A DNA stretch of 64,000 nucleotides from the NCBI GenBank assembly GCA_015680685.1, contig MNCI01022611.1, positions 657,377 to 721,376 on the forward strand, read 5' to 3'. Source of the stretch: Gnetum montanum (lineage: Eukaryota > Streptophyta > Gnetopsida > Gnetales > Gnetaceae). Numbering within the stretch: the stretch's first letter is position 1; each line of letters opens with the position of its first letter. Positions 1 to 10,633 of this stretch are shown here, piece after piece. Below the pieces are notes generated by a model, which was not told the DNA's origin, made no database searches, and was given only the letters and a program-made list of their open reading frames with translations. A program made the translations under genes and the position numbers.

Positions 1-1396
1 AAGAAGTCTTTGCATGGTGTGGTCCCCATGCATAAAAACAAAAAACACAAAAAACAAACAAAAAGAAAAAAGAAAAAAAGAAAAAAAATGCAAAAAAAGC
101 AAAAGTGAGGATTCAAAGAACACCCCTTAGAAGAAATAAAGTTTGGGCTTCAAGCAATGGTTATGGAACCAAAGTGTTCCCTCTAACTAAGGCCCCTCTC
201 GCTTCCCATTCTCTCTGTTGTTTCGTCGGAATGGTGGTGGCTCTTCAAAGATGCATCCTTGTTCTCCAAGTGGATGGTTTGACCAATGCATTGATGCGAA
301 GTCACTGGAAGTGGTTGGTTTGAGCCTGAATTGGAATGAGATTCGCCAAGTCACATTAATCATCAAACACACAAGGGGCTGTACACCACCTTGTTCTTGG
401 GATTCCATTCCACTTCTCTTCTTCCCATCCTTCTCTCCATTGTTCACCTCATTGCCGGTTGTATCATTGTATATACTTTGGTTGATGCTTTGTTTTCTTT
501 TTGGTAAATTCTTACGGTTAAGACTTTAACTCTTGTTCCAAAGGACATTCCCAGCGCCTATGGACTCTTTGAATGTGGGATTGTCAGGGCATCAAAGGCA
601 TGCGCCTACTTTGGGCAGGACCCACTGACATTCCTATTTGGAACATTAGTTACCTTCTTTTCCTTAACATTTTTGCAATTAATTAACATTTTTGTTCATT
701 TCCATCATGACATCCCCTTCACCGATGCCATAGTTGTCCCTTTTTACCTATCTTTCCTACTCCTTTTCGTCTCCATTCTAACGCTACCGGAGGTTCGCGA
801 TTAGTCATGGGGGTACAGGGCCTGATTTTTCGATTTTTATCCTAAGCCCCAGATTTTTTTGTTTTTCTTCCTAACCCCTACACCTTCGGTAGTCATCATC
901 TACATTTTCCCGGATCCATATTAGCCATACCACAACTTAGCCAAGGAACTTACACTAAAGCAAGGTATGATTTACTTAATGAGTCAATTACCCTTGCTAA
1001 TATATGATTGTGTTGTGGGTGCAGATGACCATCATACAACAATGGAATGGATCTGGAGCAAACACTTGGAGTGGAGCAGCATTGAAGCCGCTATGCAAGG
1101 AGTAGAATTGATAATGTGCTTACGGATGGACAATGGAAGGTGCAATCTAGGCGTTGGCAGCAACAAGACTCTTCTCTCTTCTTCTCTTCTATTCTCTCTC
1201 CTCTTTTATCACAACTACCAAATGTGGCCTGATGTCATTGTAATAAGGTGTTCATCCTTGTTGTCATGAACACCAGTTTTGTCAAGTCTTGTAATAAAGA
1301 CCGTTCACATGTCATCCCATTAGTTCCATTTCCCCTAATAATCCCATACCTACCTGATATCATTGTAAGGAACTCGAGGACGAGTTTTCATTCAGT

Positions 1397-1406
1397 CATG
1401 GGGGTA
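1397..1406 (+). promoter_or_regulatory. 3' polypurine tract of A0
   Basis: CATGGGGGTA sits directly before the LTR start TGATGAG. The same arrangement occurs at 8922-8931 and 56383-56392. Confidence 0.8.
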
Positions 1407-2213
1407 TGATGAGACGCGACTTGCATGTGCCACGATATCGCGTACGCGATATCGCTGTCTGCCATCATATCTATAAATAAGAGGCGGCACTTCCTTCATT
1501 TCCCAATTCTGGCTAGCAGTGGTGAAGCTCTGGCAGATTGATCACTCCAGAGTTAGAATTGTTCCCATGTGCCCGTAGTAGGAGTCCTAGAGTGAACGGC
1601 TCTTTATTCGAGCAGCTTGTAACCTGAACCCAAGTTGTGTACGGCAATAAAGACGAACTTGATTGGATAAACCTTGCAGTACATGGTTTTATTGTTGTTT
1701 ATTTACTACTTTCCTAGTGCGTACAAGTATGACTTGATTACGAGCATCTACGGACGTGTACGGCTAGTCAAGGAATCGGCTGCTTATCACACTTAATCTA
1801 AATAGGTGCCTCAGTACAACGACTTCGAGCACTTGCGTTACGTGTGGTGATCCTAGTAACGATTAGCGTTTGGTAAGCCACAGTTGCATAGTTCAGGGTG
1901 TGTCCGGTAAGTGGGAACGAATGCTGACGCTAGTTAACTTAGACTTAGGACATTAGTTAGAGTTAGCTTAGTTTCTCAACCCTTTCCTCTGATAGCATAG
2001 AAGATAAACCGGCAAATACCAAAAAAAATCACATACCTCAGACTTGCTTAACCATACACCGTGACACTTACAAGCAAGCCTAGGAAGACAATGAACAATT
2101 AACCCCAAGTGTTTCTTGTGGTGTTAAGGCATTTAGTCTGCGGAGTTCGACCGGATCGCGCGTGCACGCTCGTATTCGTATGGTTGAGTGTAGGGGTACC
2201 TCGTCACTCATCA
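1407..2213 (+). repeat. 3' LTR of A0 (Athila-like)
   Basis: It starts TGATGAG and ends CACTCATCA, matching the ends of the four other Athila-like LTRs. A TATA box (TATAAATA, 1472-1479) and a CpG-rich perfect 22-bp palindrome (1433-1454) mark U3. The stretch around 1600-1760 with 'gcttgtaacctgaacc' and 'gtacggcaataaag' corresponds to the R/U5 part of the other copies. Confidence 0.85.
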
Positions 2214-2398
2214 TTTGCTATGATCAACAAGGCCATCATCAACCTTTCCCTTAAACATAGCCTCGATGAATCCCAACCTATTTAGTTGATTAAGTACTAG
2301 CTTGATAAGTTAATTTTGTGAAGCAGGAGTGAGGATATGGGTAAAAAATATAGGATAATAAGACACGTAAATGACATTTGCATGACTTGGATTCTTTC
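2214..2398. other. unassigned spacer between A0 and A1
   Basis: About 190 bp without a recognisable gene. It joins to 9820 when A1 and one TSD copy are removed. I see no coding signal in it. Confidence 0.5.
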
Positions 2399-2403
2399 CA
2401 TGG

Positions 2404-3269
2404 TGATGAGTTATGGATTGGCCATGTTGACTAGGCCCCATCGATGCATCATTTCATGCATTGACATGGCCTCGTTGATGCAAGGTTTGTTCTTGCTTAT
2501 AAATATTTGCTAACCCATTATGTTTAAGCATCAGTCTATCATAGTGTAGCAAAGCTGTTGCAGTTTTTACTTTTGAAAGTTAGAGTATTTTCCTAATTAC
2601 CCACAGCAAGAAGTCATTGAGTGTATGGATCTTTATTTAAGCATTGTTGTACTTAAGCATGACAATATATGCGATAATAAAGCTATCTTTTTGATCAAAC
2701 CTTGCAGCATTTGGATAGTTTAAATATTTCATTCATGCATTTAATCTTTTTAGCTATTTATTCAATGTTTTCTAGTAATTAAGCTAATTAATTAATTAAG
2801 CATGATAAGATAAATAATAATTAAGTAAACACATAAGTACAATCTATTTGAGCATGCGTATGACATTTGGTTATCCTAGCAACACTTAATGCTTGATAAC
2901 CTAGCAATGTTATACATGTTCAGGATGTGTAGGGAAAGTGGGACCAGATACTCATGTTAGGACTAGTTGAATATAGTTAGCCCATTAGATTAAAATAGGT
3001 ATTAAATTACTTTATTCTCTATCTTGCCTATTTCAAGCATCAAACCATAAAATAGAAAATGATAGAAATCATGTGGCTTAATTATACTTAAACCATACCC
3101 TTGAGCTTCACAAGTGTAGTTGGGAAGATAATGAATGTCCTCAATGTCTAGTTTACTTCTTAGAGAACTAGTGCACCAAAAACTATAGAGTCCATGGAAT
3201 TCGACCGGATCATGCATGAATGCTTTGTGATATGTATGGTTTAGTTTAGGGGTATCTCACCACTCATCA
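2404..3269 (+). repeat. 5' LTR of A1
   Basis: TGATGAG...CACTCATCA, 866 bp. TATA-like 'cttataaatatttgc' lies near 2499. An upstream dyad around GATGCATCATTTCATGCATT is shared with the other copies. A PBS follows directly. Confidence 0.88.
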
Positions 3270-3270
3270 T

Positions 3271-3288
3271 TGATGCTGTTATCAAGGA
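3271..3288 (+). other. primer-binding site of A1 (decayed tRNA-Asp type)
   Basis: TGATGCTGTTATCAAGGA lies one base after the LTR. It is a mutated form of TGGCGCCGTTGCC-type sites, which are complementary to the 3' end of tRNA-Asp and typical of Athila elements. A2 has the better preserved copy at 13405. Confidence 0.7.
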
Positions 3289-3289
3289 T

Positions 3290-3640
3290 CAAACCCAGGT
3301 CACCTATGTGATAGGTAGGAATACTCATCATTATACTACAATGACATGACCTAAAAATTCGAAAAGTAAGATTTCAACTAGGAGATAAGGTTCTATACTG
3401 GAACCCCACACATGTATCCTAGAAAAAAAAAAGTATCAAAAATTGTGGGAGAGACCTTATATAATTGATGAAACCTTTCTCTATGGGGCCATGTTAATCT
3501 TCAAACTTGAAAGCCCACACAGAAAGTAGTTGGTCAACATCTAATAAGTGAAACCTTTCCTAGAGCCAAGACAAGGTAGTGCAACTACCATCTCATTGAA
3601 TGGACAACCATGCTTTATATTTCACATCTCTTCCCTTCAA
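3290..3640 (+). pseudogene. integrase C-terminal fragment of A1
   Basis: The reading 'FQLGDKVLYWNPTHV' around 3375-3420, and the following 'ETLYN' and 'VVGQHLISE', match 32450-32640 of A2, where it follows the rest of integrase. This is the basic tail after the catalytic core, with a G-D-x-V-L motif. Everything upstream of it in pol is deleted in A1, so no function remains. Stops and an A-run (3424-3433) break the frame. It directly precedes the spacer, as in A2. Confidence 0.75.
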
Positions 3641-4304
3641 CACAGTCATGGGGGAGATGGCCATTTGTGCTAACCATTCACATGGCTTCTTAGGTTTTCA
3701 CCTTTTTGTGTTTCACCTTTTTGTTTTACATATTTTTTATTTTACACTTTGTTGATTTTTGTTTTACAACATTGTTAGTGTGTTTTATCTTTCTTGAATA
3801 TTTTATACTTTCTTATATATTTTACTTTACTTTATTTTTGTGAGACTTTGCATTATTTTTGCTAATAAAAGTTCTTTATTAGTGTAGGACATAGTGCCAA
3901 TGTTGCTATTTACTAATGGTGGTTTATGCTTAATGTTGTGATTGTTAATGTCTAGTTTCTATTTTTGAATTTTGATGTCTAATGAATTAGACATGGTTTA
4001 TTTTTCATGGAATAGGCAGTGAGTCCACATCATCCACCCATCCACAAACTCTATGGTTTTCTTGTTTTAGAAGTTTGAGGTCCTTTTCATTAAATAAACT
4101 TTTAATAAATTGATGACCTTGGTAGTTTCTAGAATTGGGAAGGATTCCAAGGTTTGCATAGTGTGTGACTTTAAGGGGACTCAATAATCTTTGTATTCTT
4201 CTACTTACTTGGGTGCTTGAGTGTTTTCCTAGACTTCTTACTATTCCATGTTGACCAATAACAGGAAGTCAAATAAAGTCTTTGCATGGTGTGGTTCCCA
4301 TCCA

Positions 4305-4432
4305 AAAAGAAGAAAAAAAAAACCAAAAAAAAAAAAAAAAACAAAAAAAAAAAAAAAAAAACCAAAAAAAAAAAAAAAAACAACAAACAAACAAACCAAA
4401 ACAAAGAAAAATAAAATAAAAAATAGAAAAAA
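4305..4432 (+). repeat. A-rich low-complexity tract
   Basis: Runs of A interrupted by single C or CC, then CAAA repeats. It causes artificial Lys-rich and Phe-rich ORFs on the two strands. A0 has the equivalent at 35-100. Confidence 0.9.
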
Positions 4433-5259
4433 CCTAATGGGAATTTATAACACATCCCTTAGACAAATAAGTATGCTACAAGCACTAGTTATGGAACTAG
4501 AAAGACATGTTATCCATGCCTGAAGGTCCCCTTTAACTAAGGCCCTCTCTTACCTCCTACTTCTCTTTTTCTCTATTTATGGAATGGTGGTTGTTCTATG
4601 GATGCACTCTTATGTCTCAAGGGGGTGGATCAATCTTGGAGTGGTGATGCGAAGCTATTGAAAGAGGTTGGTTTTGGATCTGGACTAAAGATGGATCTTC
4701 TTGGGTCATTTTAAACATAAACTTCATAAGAAACTTCTTATGACCTCAATTCAAGATTCCATCCCACCTTCTTAGTCATTCATCTATGCTACCCATAACT
4801 TACCTCATTACATTTTCTATGTTATGGTCAATGTCTTAGTTTGATGTGTTGGAATTCTTAGATAGATTCTTCTAGGTTTGTCCTTAACTTTTCATGATCA
4901 TTAATTGACTATGGGGCCCACGAACTCCTTAGTTGAGATTATGCAAGAGAAAAAAGGGCATGTTCCTACTATGGGGAGGACCCACTTACATATCTCTTAG
5001 TTTGAATAGTTAAGTCACTTACCTTAGACATTTCTACAATTGTATCTTTTGTGTGCCCCATGGTACATCTAGATTTGTGCTCCTTAAAACCTTCATAAAA
5101 CTTCATTCTCCAATCATTTTCTCAATGTTTTGCATTTTTCCAAGATCCAACATCCTCTTCTACTATTTCATCATATTTGTAGCTTTTTGGACTTCCATTT
5201 GACTCAAATTTCACTCAAAAACTTGTATTTTTGAATTTTGAAAAAATTCAATAGTGGTC

Positions 5260-5350
5260 AATAGCTATGTCAACTAGGCTTAGTCAATGTAGTTGACCTT
5301 GTCGAATAGGCCCCATCGATGTAGTGTAAAAGCTCTACAAATACTGCAAG
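5260..5350 (+). promoter_or_regulatory. LTR-like promoter module inside the A1 spacer
   Basis: 'gctatgtcaactaggc' at 5265-5280 is identical to a stretch in the A2 3' LTR (56410-56425). It is followed by 'ataggccccatcgatg' and a TATA-like 'ctctacaaatactgc', the same order as in U3 of the Athila-like LTRs. A2 has it at 34258-34320 with the better TATA 'tctataaatattgcc'. It lies upstream of ORF3 and could drive it; this is inference. Confidence 0.45.
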
Positions 5351-5829
5351 ATGCTTTGAACTTTTTATCATTTACTTCATAACAAGAGAGGAGTTTTTGC
5401 CATTTTTCAAAGCCCAAAACTTCTAGAGCTCATAACTTTTTAACTATTTGTTTAAATCACTCTGTTCTTTGATCTTATAGTTACTAGAGCTAAGCTCAAA
5501 GAACCTTGAACCTTTGTAGTTACATCTTTGATCTTAACTATTTTTAACTAGAACCTTAAGGTTTAATGAAAATTTTTTGTTCCCCAAAAGGTTAATGAAA
5601 ACAATGATAATGAAAACCATTGATTTTTGAGAGTTTAACCCTTTCAACAACCTCTAGTATGATTATAATCATTTATCAACATTAAAACACAAATAATTTA
5701 ATAATTAGAATTGATCAAATTAGCCATAACCACAGCTTAGCTAGGTGTAACGTTCCTAATAAGATAAGGTATTCCAATAACTTCATGTTACACAATAATT
5801 CCTAACCTATGGTCATGATGTAATTATAG

Positions 5830-8707
5830 ATGGCACTAAGATTGAAATGCCTATAGGAGGGAGGACCATCTCAACCAAGGGAGAAGTGACCCAGAACTAG
5901 AAGGGGCCAATAAGAACAAGCCTAGGAATAGGTAGAAGAAACCCATACAACAGGACTTCTTCGAGAGAAGCCCAAAGTGGAATCGATTAGATAAATTCCT
6001 GAAGAAGAGACTGCAACAGAAAAATTGTAGCAAGCAGAGGTACTAGGAATCATACTTAGACTTGAAGTCATATTAACACAAGCTTTCCTTGACAAAATTA
6101 GGCCATGGGATGTTCAATGCTTAGTCCTCTAGGAATTTAACTTTGGGGCATTCTTAGAGCATGCTCTAGTAGAGTAAATACCCAGTTGCAAACCTCTCCC
6201 ATGTGACCAATCATCACTTCTAGTGGAGAGTAGTACATGGAAGAGATGTACTTAGAACAATAGATGAGTAGGTTCCACTATGAAAATCAAGAACATTTAA
6301 GTATCCTACTTAGCTGAAGCCATCGCGTAGGATCTTGGGTTACCTGATTCTAGAACACAACTAGTAAAGTTTTCTATGTAGGCTAACCTAGAGGTCAAAA
6401 AGGAGTGGACCTAGCAGTGTTATGGGGTTGACCATGAGGAGTTTAGTGCACTCACACTAGTAGAGAACATATACTTCAAGATAGCAGCCTATCACCTCAA
6501 TCTAACAGTGAGGCCTAGTAAGGTGACAACCTTCTTCACTTGAACATGTGCTGTCTAAGTAGGAGATTTCTAGAAAACCTTCCAAAATTGATCTATCTAG
6601 AGATAGAAAGGTGTTTTCAAGAAAATGTACATGGAAGAAAAACCCTTCCTTTCTAATGCCTCATCTAAAAACTTTGCAAAAGGATAAGGATAATTTGCTA
6701 TGCTAATGACATGATTAGACATACTCTTGTAGTCTCTTGGTATCAAATGATAAAGGACAAGACACCTATCATAGCTAAAGAAGGGGGAGCAACAACCACC
6801 ACTACCACCACCCACTCAAGAAACAATGCCAAAGGCCCGTGTAGCCATTGAGAACTTATGCAAAATTCAAGAACAACTCTTACATGAGCAAGAGCAATGA
6901 GTAGGAATGAGTGATGAAGATCCATTTGTATATTGACCTACGATGAAGATCCATTTGTATATTGACCTACGATGAGTCACCTTAATGAGGTTTCTAAAAC
7001 AAGTAGTTAGATGGAAGGAGGAGGCCTAATATTTTTAGTCCAACAAATGCAGCTACTTGCAAGATTGAATCCCAGTTCTCGAGAGGTAGAGATGTATCTA
7101 TCTCAATACCATTTATTCCCAAAAATCTCTAGGAATGCCACCTCCTTTTTAATGTGTTTGGAGGAGAGCAAGGAGGCAAGTGTATTAGTGATGTAGCACC
7201 AAGGATAGGAGATAGTTGTAGAAGTGGTTGTTGATCGAATTGAAAAAGCTCTTAACACACTTGCAGCATCTGTACTAGACATATCTACACTTTGAGATGC
7301 GTAAACATTTGTAGGAACTATCAGTAGAAGATTGAGTGTAGCCCAACATAAAGAATTGCTGGACAGACTGGTGGGGACTAGATAATCAATTCTAGACATT
7401 TTTGATTTTTGAGACAACATTATTGCAACCTAGTTAGAGCTACTTGAGGTAAAGGGAACATGTATCATCCTAGAAGGGCAACTTAAAATGGCTCAAGCAC
7501 AAAGCCAATGCTTGGCTACAAAGGTTACTAAATTACATGCCTACTTTGCTAATGCTGCACTCATCAACCTTGTAATAACCAAAGATAATGCTTTTTAGTA
7601 GCTTCAAGAATGATTAAAACAAGTGAGGAGGGAATAGTAACAGCCATCTTCAACTAGTCCATAGTAGAAGAAAAAACCTACTCCATTCAAAAAGACTTGG
7701 TGTAGATGCACCAAGAAAATGAAATAATAATCGCATAAAATCATCACCTATGAAATGTTGATGTACAAAAACAACAAATGCAAGAATTTATTCATCAACA
7801 TTAGGAGCAGCTCACCAAAGTGAACATAGAATTAAGGAAATTGACCATAGAGAATCATAATATATCTATGAAGGAAGTTTGTGCCTTACACTAGAATTCT
7901 ACCATTGAAATTGCTGCTTGGAAAAATGCAGCTCTCAAATTTGAAAGACTTAAGAATCACTACCATGACCAGGTTGGTTTGCAAAAATAAGTAAATGAGA
8001 AACATATCCAAGTGGCTAAGGAAAAAGTAAATGAGGCCCTCTAGCAACTCCAGTAAGGAAGAGAGGTGTGGTAGCCCATCATTGATGGGATAGATGCCTA
8101 CAATAAAGTGGAGATCCACCTGAAGGAGTTGGAAATTGAAGAAATGACAAAGTATATGGAACTAGCCAATCTCTGATATGAAAATCTAGTGATGCTAACT
8201 ACCAAATGGTCATGGTCAAAACTTAAAAATTAGGTAGCTAGCTTGTACTTACTATACAAGGTTGAGTTTAAGCACCACAAGGACACCAAAAAAAAGCTTG
8301 AGATAGAAAATGCTAAACTTGAAGTTCTCAGGGTACGATTCATTGATCAACAATCAACTATCAAGAACCTATATAGGAGGATGAATGATTACCAGGAGCT
8401 ACAGAATAGAATCATGGTGTTTGACATCAAACACAAACAAATTTTTGCCTGGTTTATCAATGCTAAGGAGCTATTTCTTGCAATTTCCTATCCTTGGGAT
8501 GTGCCCATTCTAGCCCACATTGACAAAGCTATGTGGACCATGCACAATCCTAAGAGTAAGAAGAAAAAAATGTAACAATTGCTAGTTGCTTTCTATTTGC
8601 CACTAGAAGTTACAATAGCAATTAGACAACTACAATAGCCTCAACCATCACATGTGCTTGAAACTAGAGAAGGCCCATTGGAGCCTCCACTACTTGGGAC
8701 CATGTGA
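5830..8707 (+). pseudogene. ORF3 of A1 (3' extra ORF; putative-plant-transposon-like domain plus coiled coil)
   Basis: Broken ORF between spacer and PPT, the place where Athila-like elements carry an 'env-like' ORF. The collinear copy is 53507-56151. The N-terminal half (about 6100-6800) contains blocks such as 'YHLNLTVRPSKVTTFF' and resembles, from memory, the plant transposon protein domain common in such elements. A Pro-rich stretch follows (about 6790-6820). The C-terminal half (about 7780-8575) is rich in E, K, L and Q and looks like a coiled coil; the longest open part is 8243-8575 (110 codons). It ends with 'EGPLEPP'. I see no signal peptide or membrane segment, so an envelope role is not supported. 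Confidence 0.6.
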
Positions 8708-8921
8708 TCTTTTCAATTGTCTTCACAGCATCAGAGGATGTGTCATCTGATTTCTTCTAAAGTGTTTAATTTTGTGTCGTGAACATCACAAATTGCAATT
8801 TTATTGATCCATACACCTAGGCACTTAGTTTTATCATGTAGTTTTTTTGAGTCAGGTGCTAGTCAACAATCCCATACCTTTCTAATTTTGTAAATAACTC
8901 AAGGATGAGTTTTCATTTAGT

Positions 8922-8931
8922 TGTGGGGGTA
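8922..8931 (+). promoter_or_regulatory. 3' polypurine tract of A1
   Basis: TGTGGGGGTA directly before TGATGAG. Confidence 0.8.
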
Positions 8932-9814
8932 TGATGAGTTGTTGATTGGTTACATTGATGAGGCCTTGTCAAGTAGGTCCTATCGATGCATCGTTTCATG
9001 CATTGACATGGCCCTGTTGATGCAAGGTCTATTCTTACCTATAAATATGTGCCAACCTATTGTGTTTAGACATTAGTCTATCATAGTGTAGTGATTCTCT
9101 TGTAGTTTTTACATTTGAAAGTTCGAGTATTTTCCTAAGTGAGACCAATAGGAAGTCATTGAGTGTACAAATCTTTATTCAAGCACTATTGTACCTAAGC
9201 ACAACAGTGTATGTAGTAATAAAGAAAAGCTTTCTAATCAAGCCTTGTAGCATTCTAGATAGTTTAAATGTTTCATTCATGCATTTAATGTTTTTAGCTA
9301 TTTATTCAATGTTTTCTAGTAATTAAGATAATTAAGCAATTAAGTAATATAAGCTAAATAAAAATTAAGTAAACACATAAGTACGACCACTTCGAGCATG
9401 CGTATGATGCTTGGTAATCTTGGCAGTGCTTAACAGTTGGTAACCTAGCAACATTTTACACGTTTAGGATGTGTACAAGAGGTGGGACTGAATACTTATG
9501 TTAGGACTAGTTGAACAATAGTTATTCCATTAGATTAAAGTAGGTATTAAATTACTTTATTCTCTATCTTTTCTATTTCTAGCATCAAATCATAAAATAT
9601 AAAATGATAAAAATCATGTGCCTCAATTACACTTAAACCATACCCTTGAGCTTCACAAGTATAGTTGGGAAGACAACGAATGTCCTTAACATCCAGTTTA
9701 CTTTCTAGAGAACTAGTGCACCAAAAACTATAGAGTCCACAAAATTTGATTGCATTATGCATGAATGTTTTGTGATTTGTATGGTTGGGCATAGGGGTAC
9801 CTTGCTACTCATCA
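8932..9814 (+). repeat. 3' LTR of A1
   Basis: TGATGAG...CTACTCATCA, 883 bp, with TATA-like 'cctataaatatgtgcc' near 9040. It aligns with 2404-3269 over its full length with scattered substitutions. Confidence 0.88.
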
Positions 9815-9819
9815 CATGA

Positions 9820-10310
9820 GGATACGAAATTGGGTGGAGTTAAAGATGGTACCTTAATTGCCATCTAAAAATGAAAGAAAGGAAAGTATCAGATATGGAA
9901 AATTGTTCCTTATTGATACCTATTTAAGGATAGCTGAATTTGCATATATAATAAACATAGTTTATGTCTAAAATTTGTATATTATTTTAATAGTGATGGT
10001 TAATATGCTCTTTTGTTATGTCTCTGATTTTTTGGTCTTGTAGAAGTATGCATCAGTACAAATTCAAACCACTTAATACCCATGCTTTGATTGGGCAACT
10101 TAGTATACTCAATGTTTTGTATACTACATTTAAGCTATGGAAACTTGATATGTATATTAGAGTTCTAAATAATTGGATGTTGATATTTAGATCTTTTGAA
10201 ATGAATAAAAAAAATCTATGTTTTGAAATTAATAAGCACACAAGTAAGGTATAAGAACATAAGTAAGACTTGTAAATGATGCTATTAGGCAAACCAGCCA
10301 TCATGTTGGT
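9820..10310. other. unassigned AT-rich stretch
   Basis: No recognisable gene. The overlapping small ORFs at 10018-10254 (+) and 10053-10418 (-) have no family resemblance. Before A1 inserted, this was contiguous with 2214-2398. It may be the interior of T0 or host sequence; I cannot decide. Confidence 0.4.
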
Positions 10311-10341
10311 ATAAGGGTAAAAAGAAGTGGTCATTATGCTC

Positions 10342-10400
10342 ACTAGTTTTAGGTCTTGGCAGGTGATGGTTTCACCAGTTTTAGGCCTTAGCAAGACATG
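10342..10400 (-). repeat. dyad-repeat array after gag-pro of T0 (two units)
   Basis: On the minus strand 'aaggcctaaaactgg' and 'aagacctaaaactag' recur about 46 bp apart. This is the same word as in the arrays of D, E and D3, in the same place downstream of protease. Confidence 0.6.
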
Positions 10401-10633
10401 AACACAACTTTCTAGCAAGTATGGGATGCTTTCAAAAGAGCATATAAAGATAAAATAAGCAATGAAACATGATAAAAAGTTACAAAGATGAACAAAAATT
10501 TGTTAACAAAAGAAGAGATAAGATGTTCACAATGTATCTATTGCCTAATCCCTGATAAATCAAGGGACTTATTTTGTGTGATTATAGTTTCATCATATTT
10601 CTTGTTTAATATGGTAATTGATAGGTGTTTTTA

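Larger units (their letters stand above)
1..2213 (+). mobile_element. Athila-like element A0, 3' part (truncated by window start)
   Basis: Positions 1-960 align with the pol-to-ORF3 spacer of A1 (about 4268-5740) and A2 (about 33385-34690); shared words include 'tctttgcatggtgtggt' and 'ccttagaagaaata'. The ORF3 coding part seen in A1 and A2 is essentially missing. The segment just before the 3' PPT (1375-1406) aligns with 8890-8931 of A1. It ends in a PPT and an LTR. The CpG content of its LTR is clearly higher than in the other copies, which suggests a younger copy or another subfamily. The small ORFs at 105-529 and 967-1269 resemble no known protein and lie in spacer sequence. Confidence 0.8.
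3641..5830 (+). other. non-coding spacer between integrase and ORF3 (A1)
   Basis: About 2.2 kb, collinear with 32720-34744 (then interrupted by element D) and with 1-960 of A0. It begins with a PPT-like tract (CAGTCATGGGGGAGA, about 3645-3659), holds an A-rich tract, and later an LTR-like promoter module (5260-5345). No long ORF with protein-like sequence is present. Such spacers between pol and the extra ORF are usual in Athila elements. Confidence 0.75.
2404..9814 (+). mobile_element. Athila-like element A1, internally deleted, with both LTRs
   Basis: The two LTRs (2404-3269 and 8932-9814) share ends and most of their sequence. The element is flanked by CATGG (2399-2403) and CATGA (9815-9819), a near-perfect 5-bp TSD. 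Order: LTR, PBS, a jump directly into the integrase C-terminal part (gag, PR, RT and most of INT deleted), spacer, ORF3, PPT, LTR. The collinear stretch 3290-8931 supplies the uninterrupted version of the A2 spacer and shows where element D inserted. Confidence 0.88.

Noticed and set aside
105-529. Three small ORFs in the A0 spacer.
   Set aside because: The homologous spacer in A1 and A2 does not keep these frames.
4201-4523. Lys-rich (+) and Phe-rich (-) ORFs.
   Set aside because: They translate an A-rich low-complexity tract.
3658-5815. The segment after the PPT-like tract (also 32750-34744) as a separate LTR family.
   Set aside because: It is always followed by ORF3 and an Athila-like LTR, occurs between integrase and ORF3 in both A1 and A2, and has no CA end or PBS. 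It is the internal spacer.
10018-10418. Overlapping ORFs of 78 and 121 codons in the unassigned stretch.
   Set aside because: No family resemblance and no second copy to support them; typical of AT-rich sequence.
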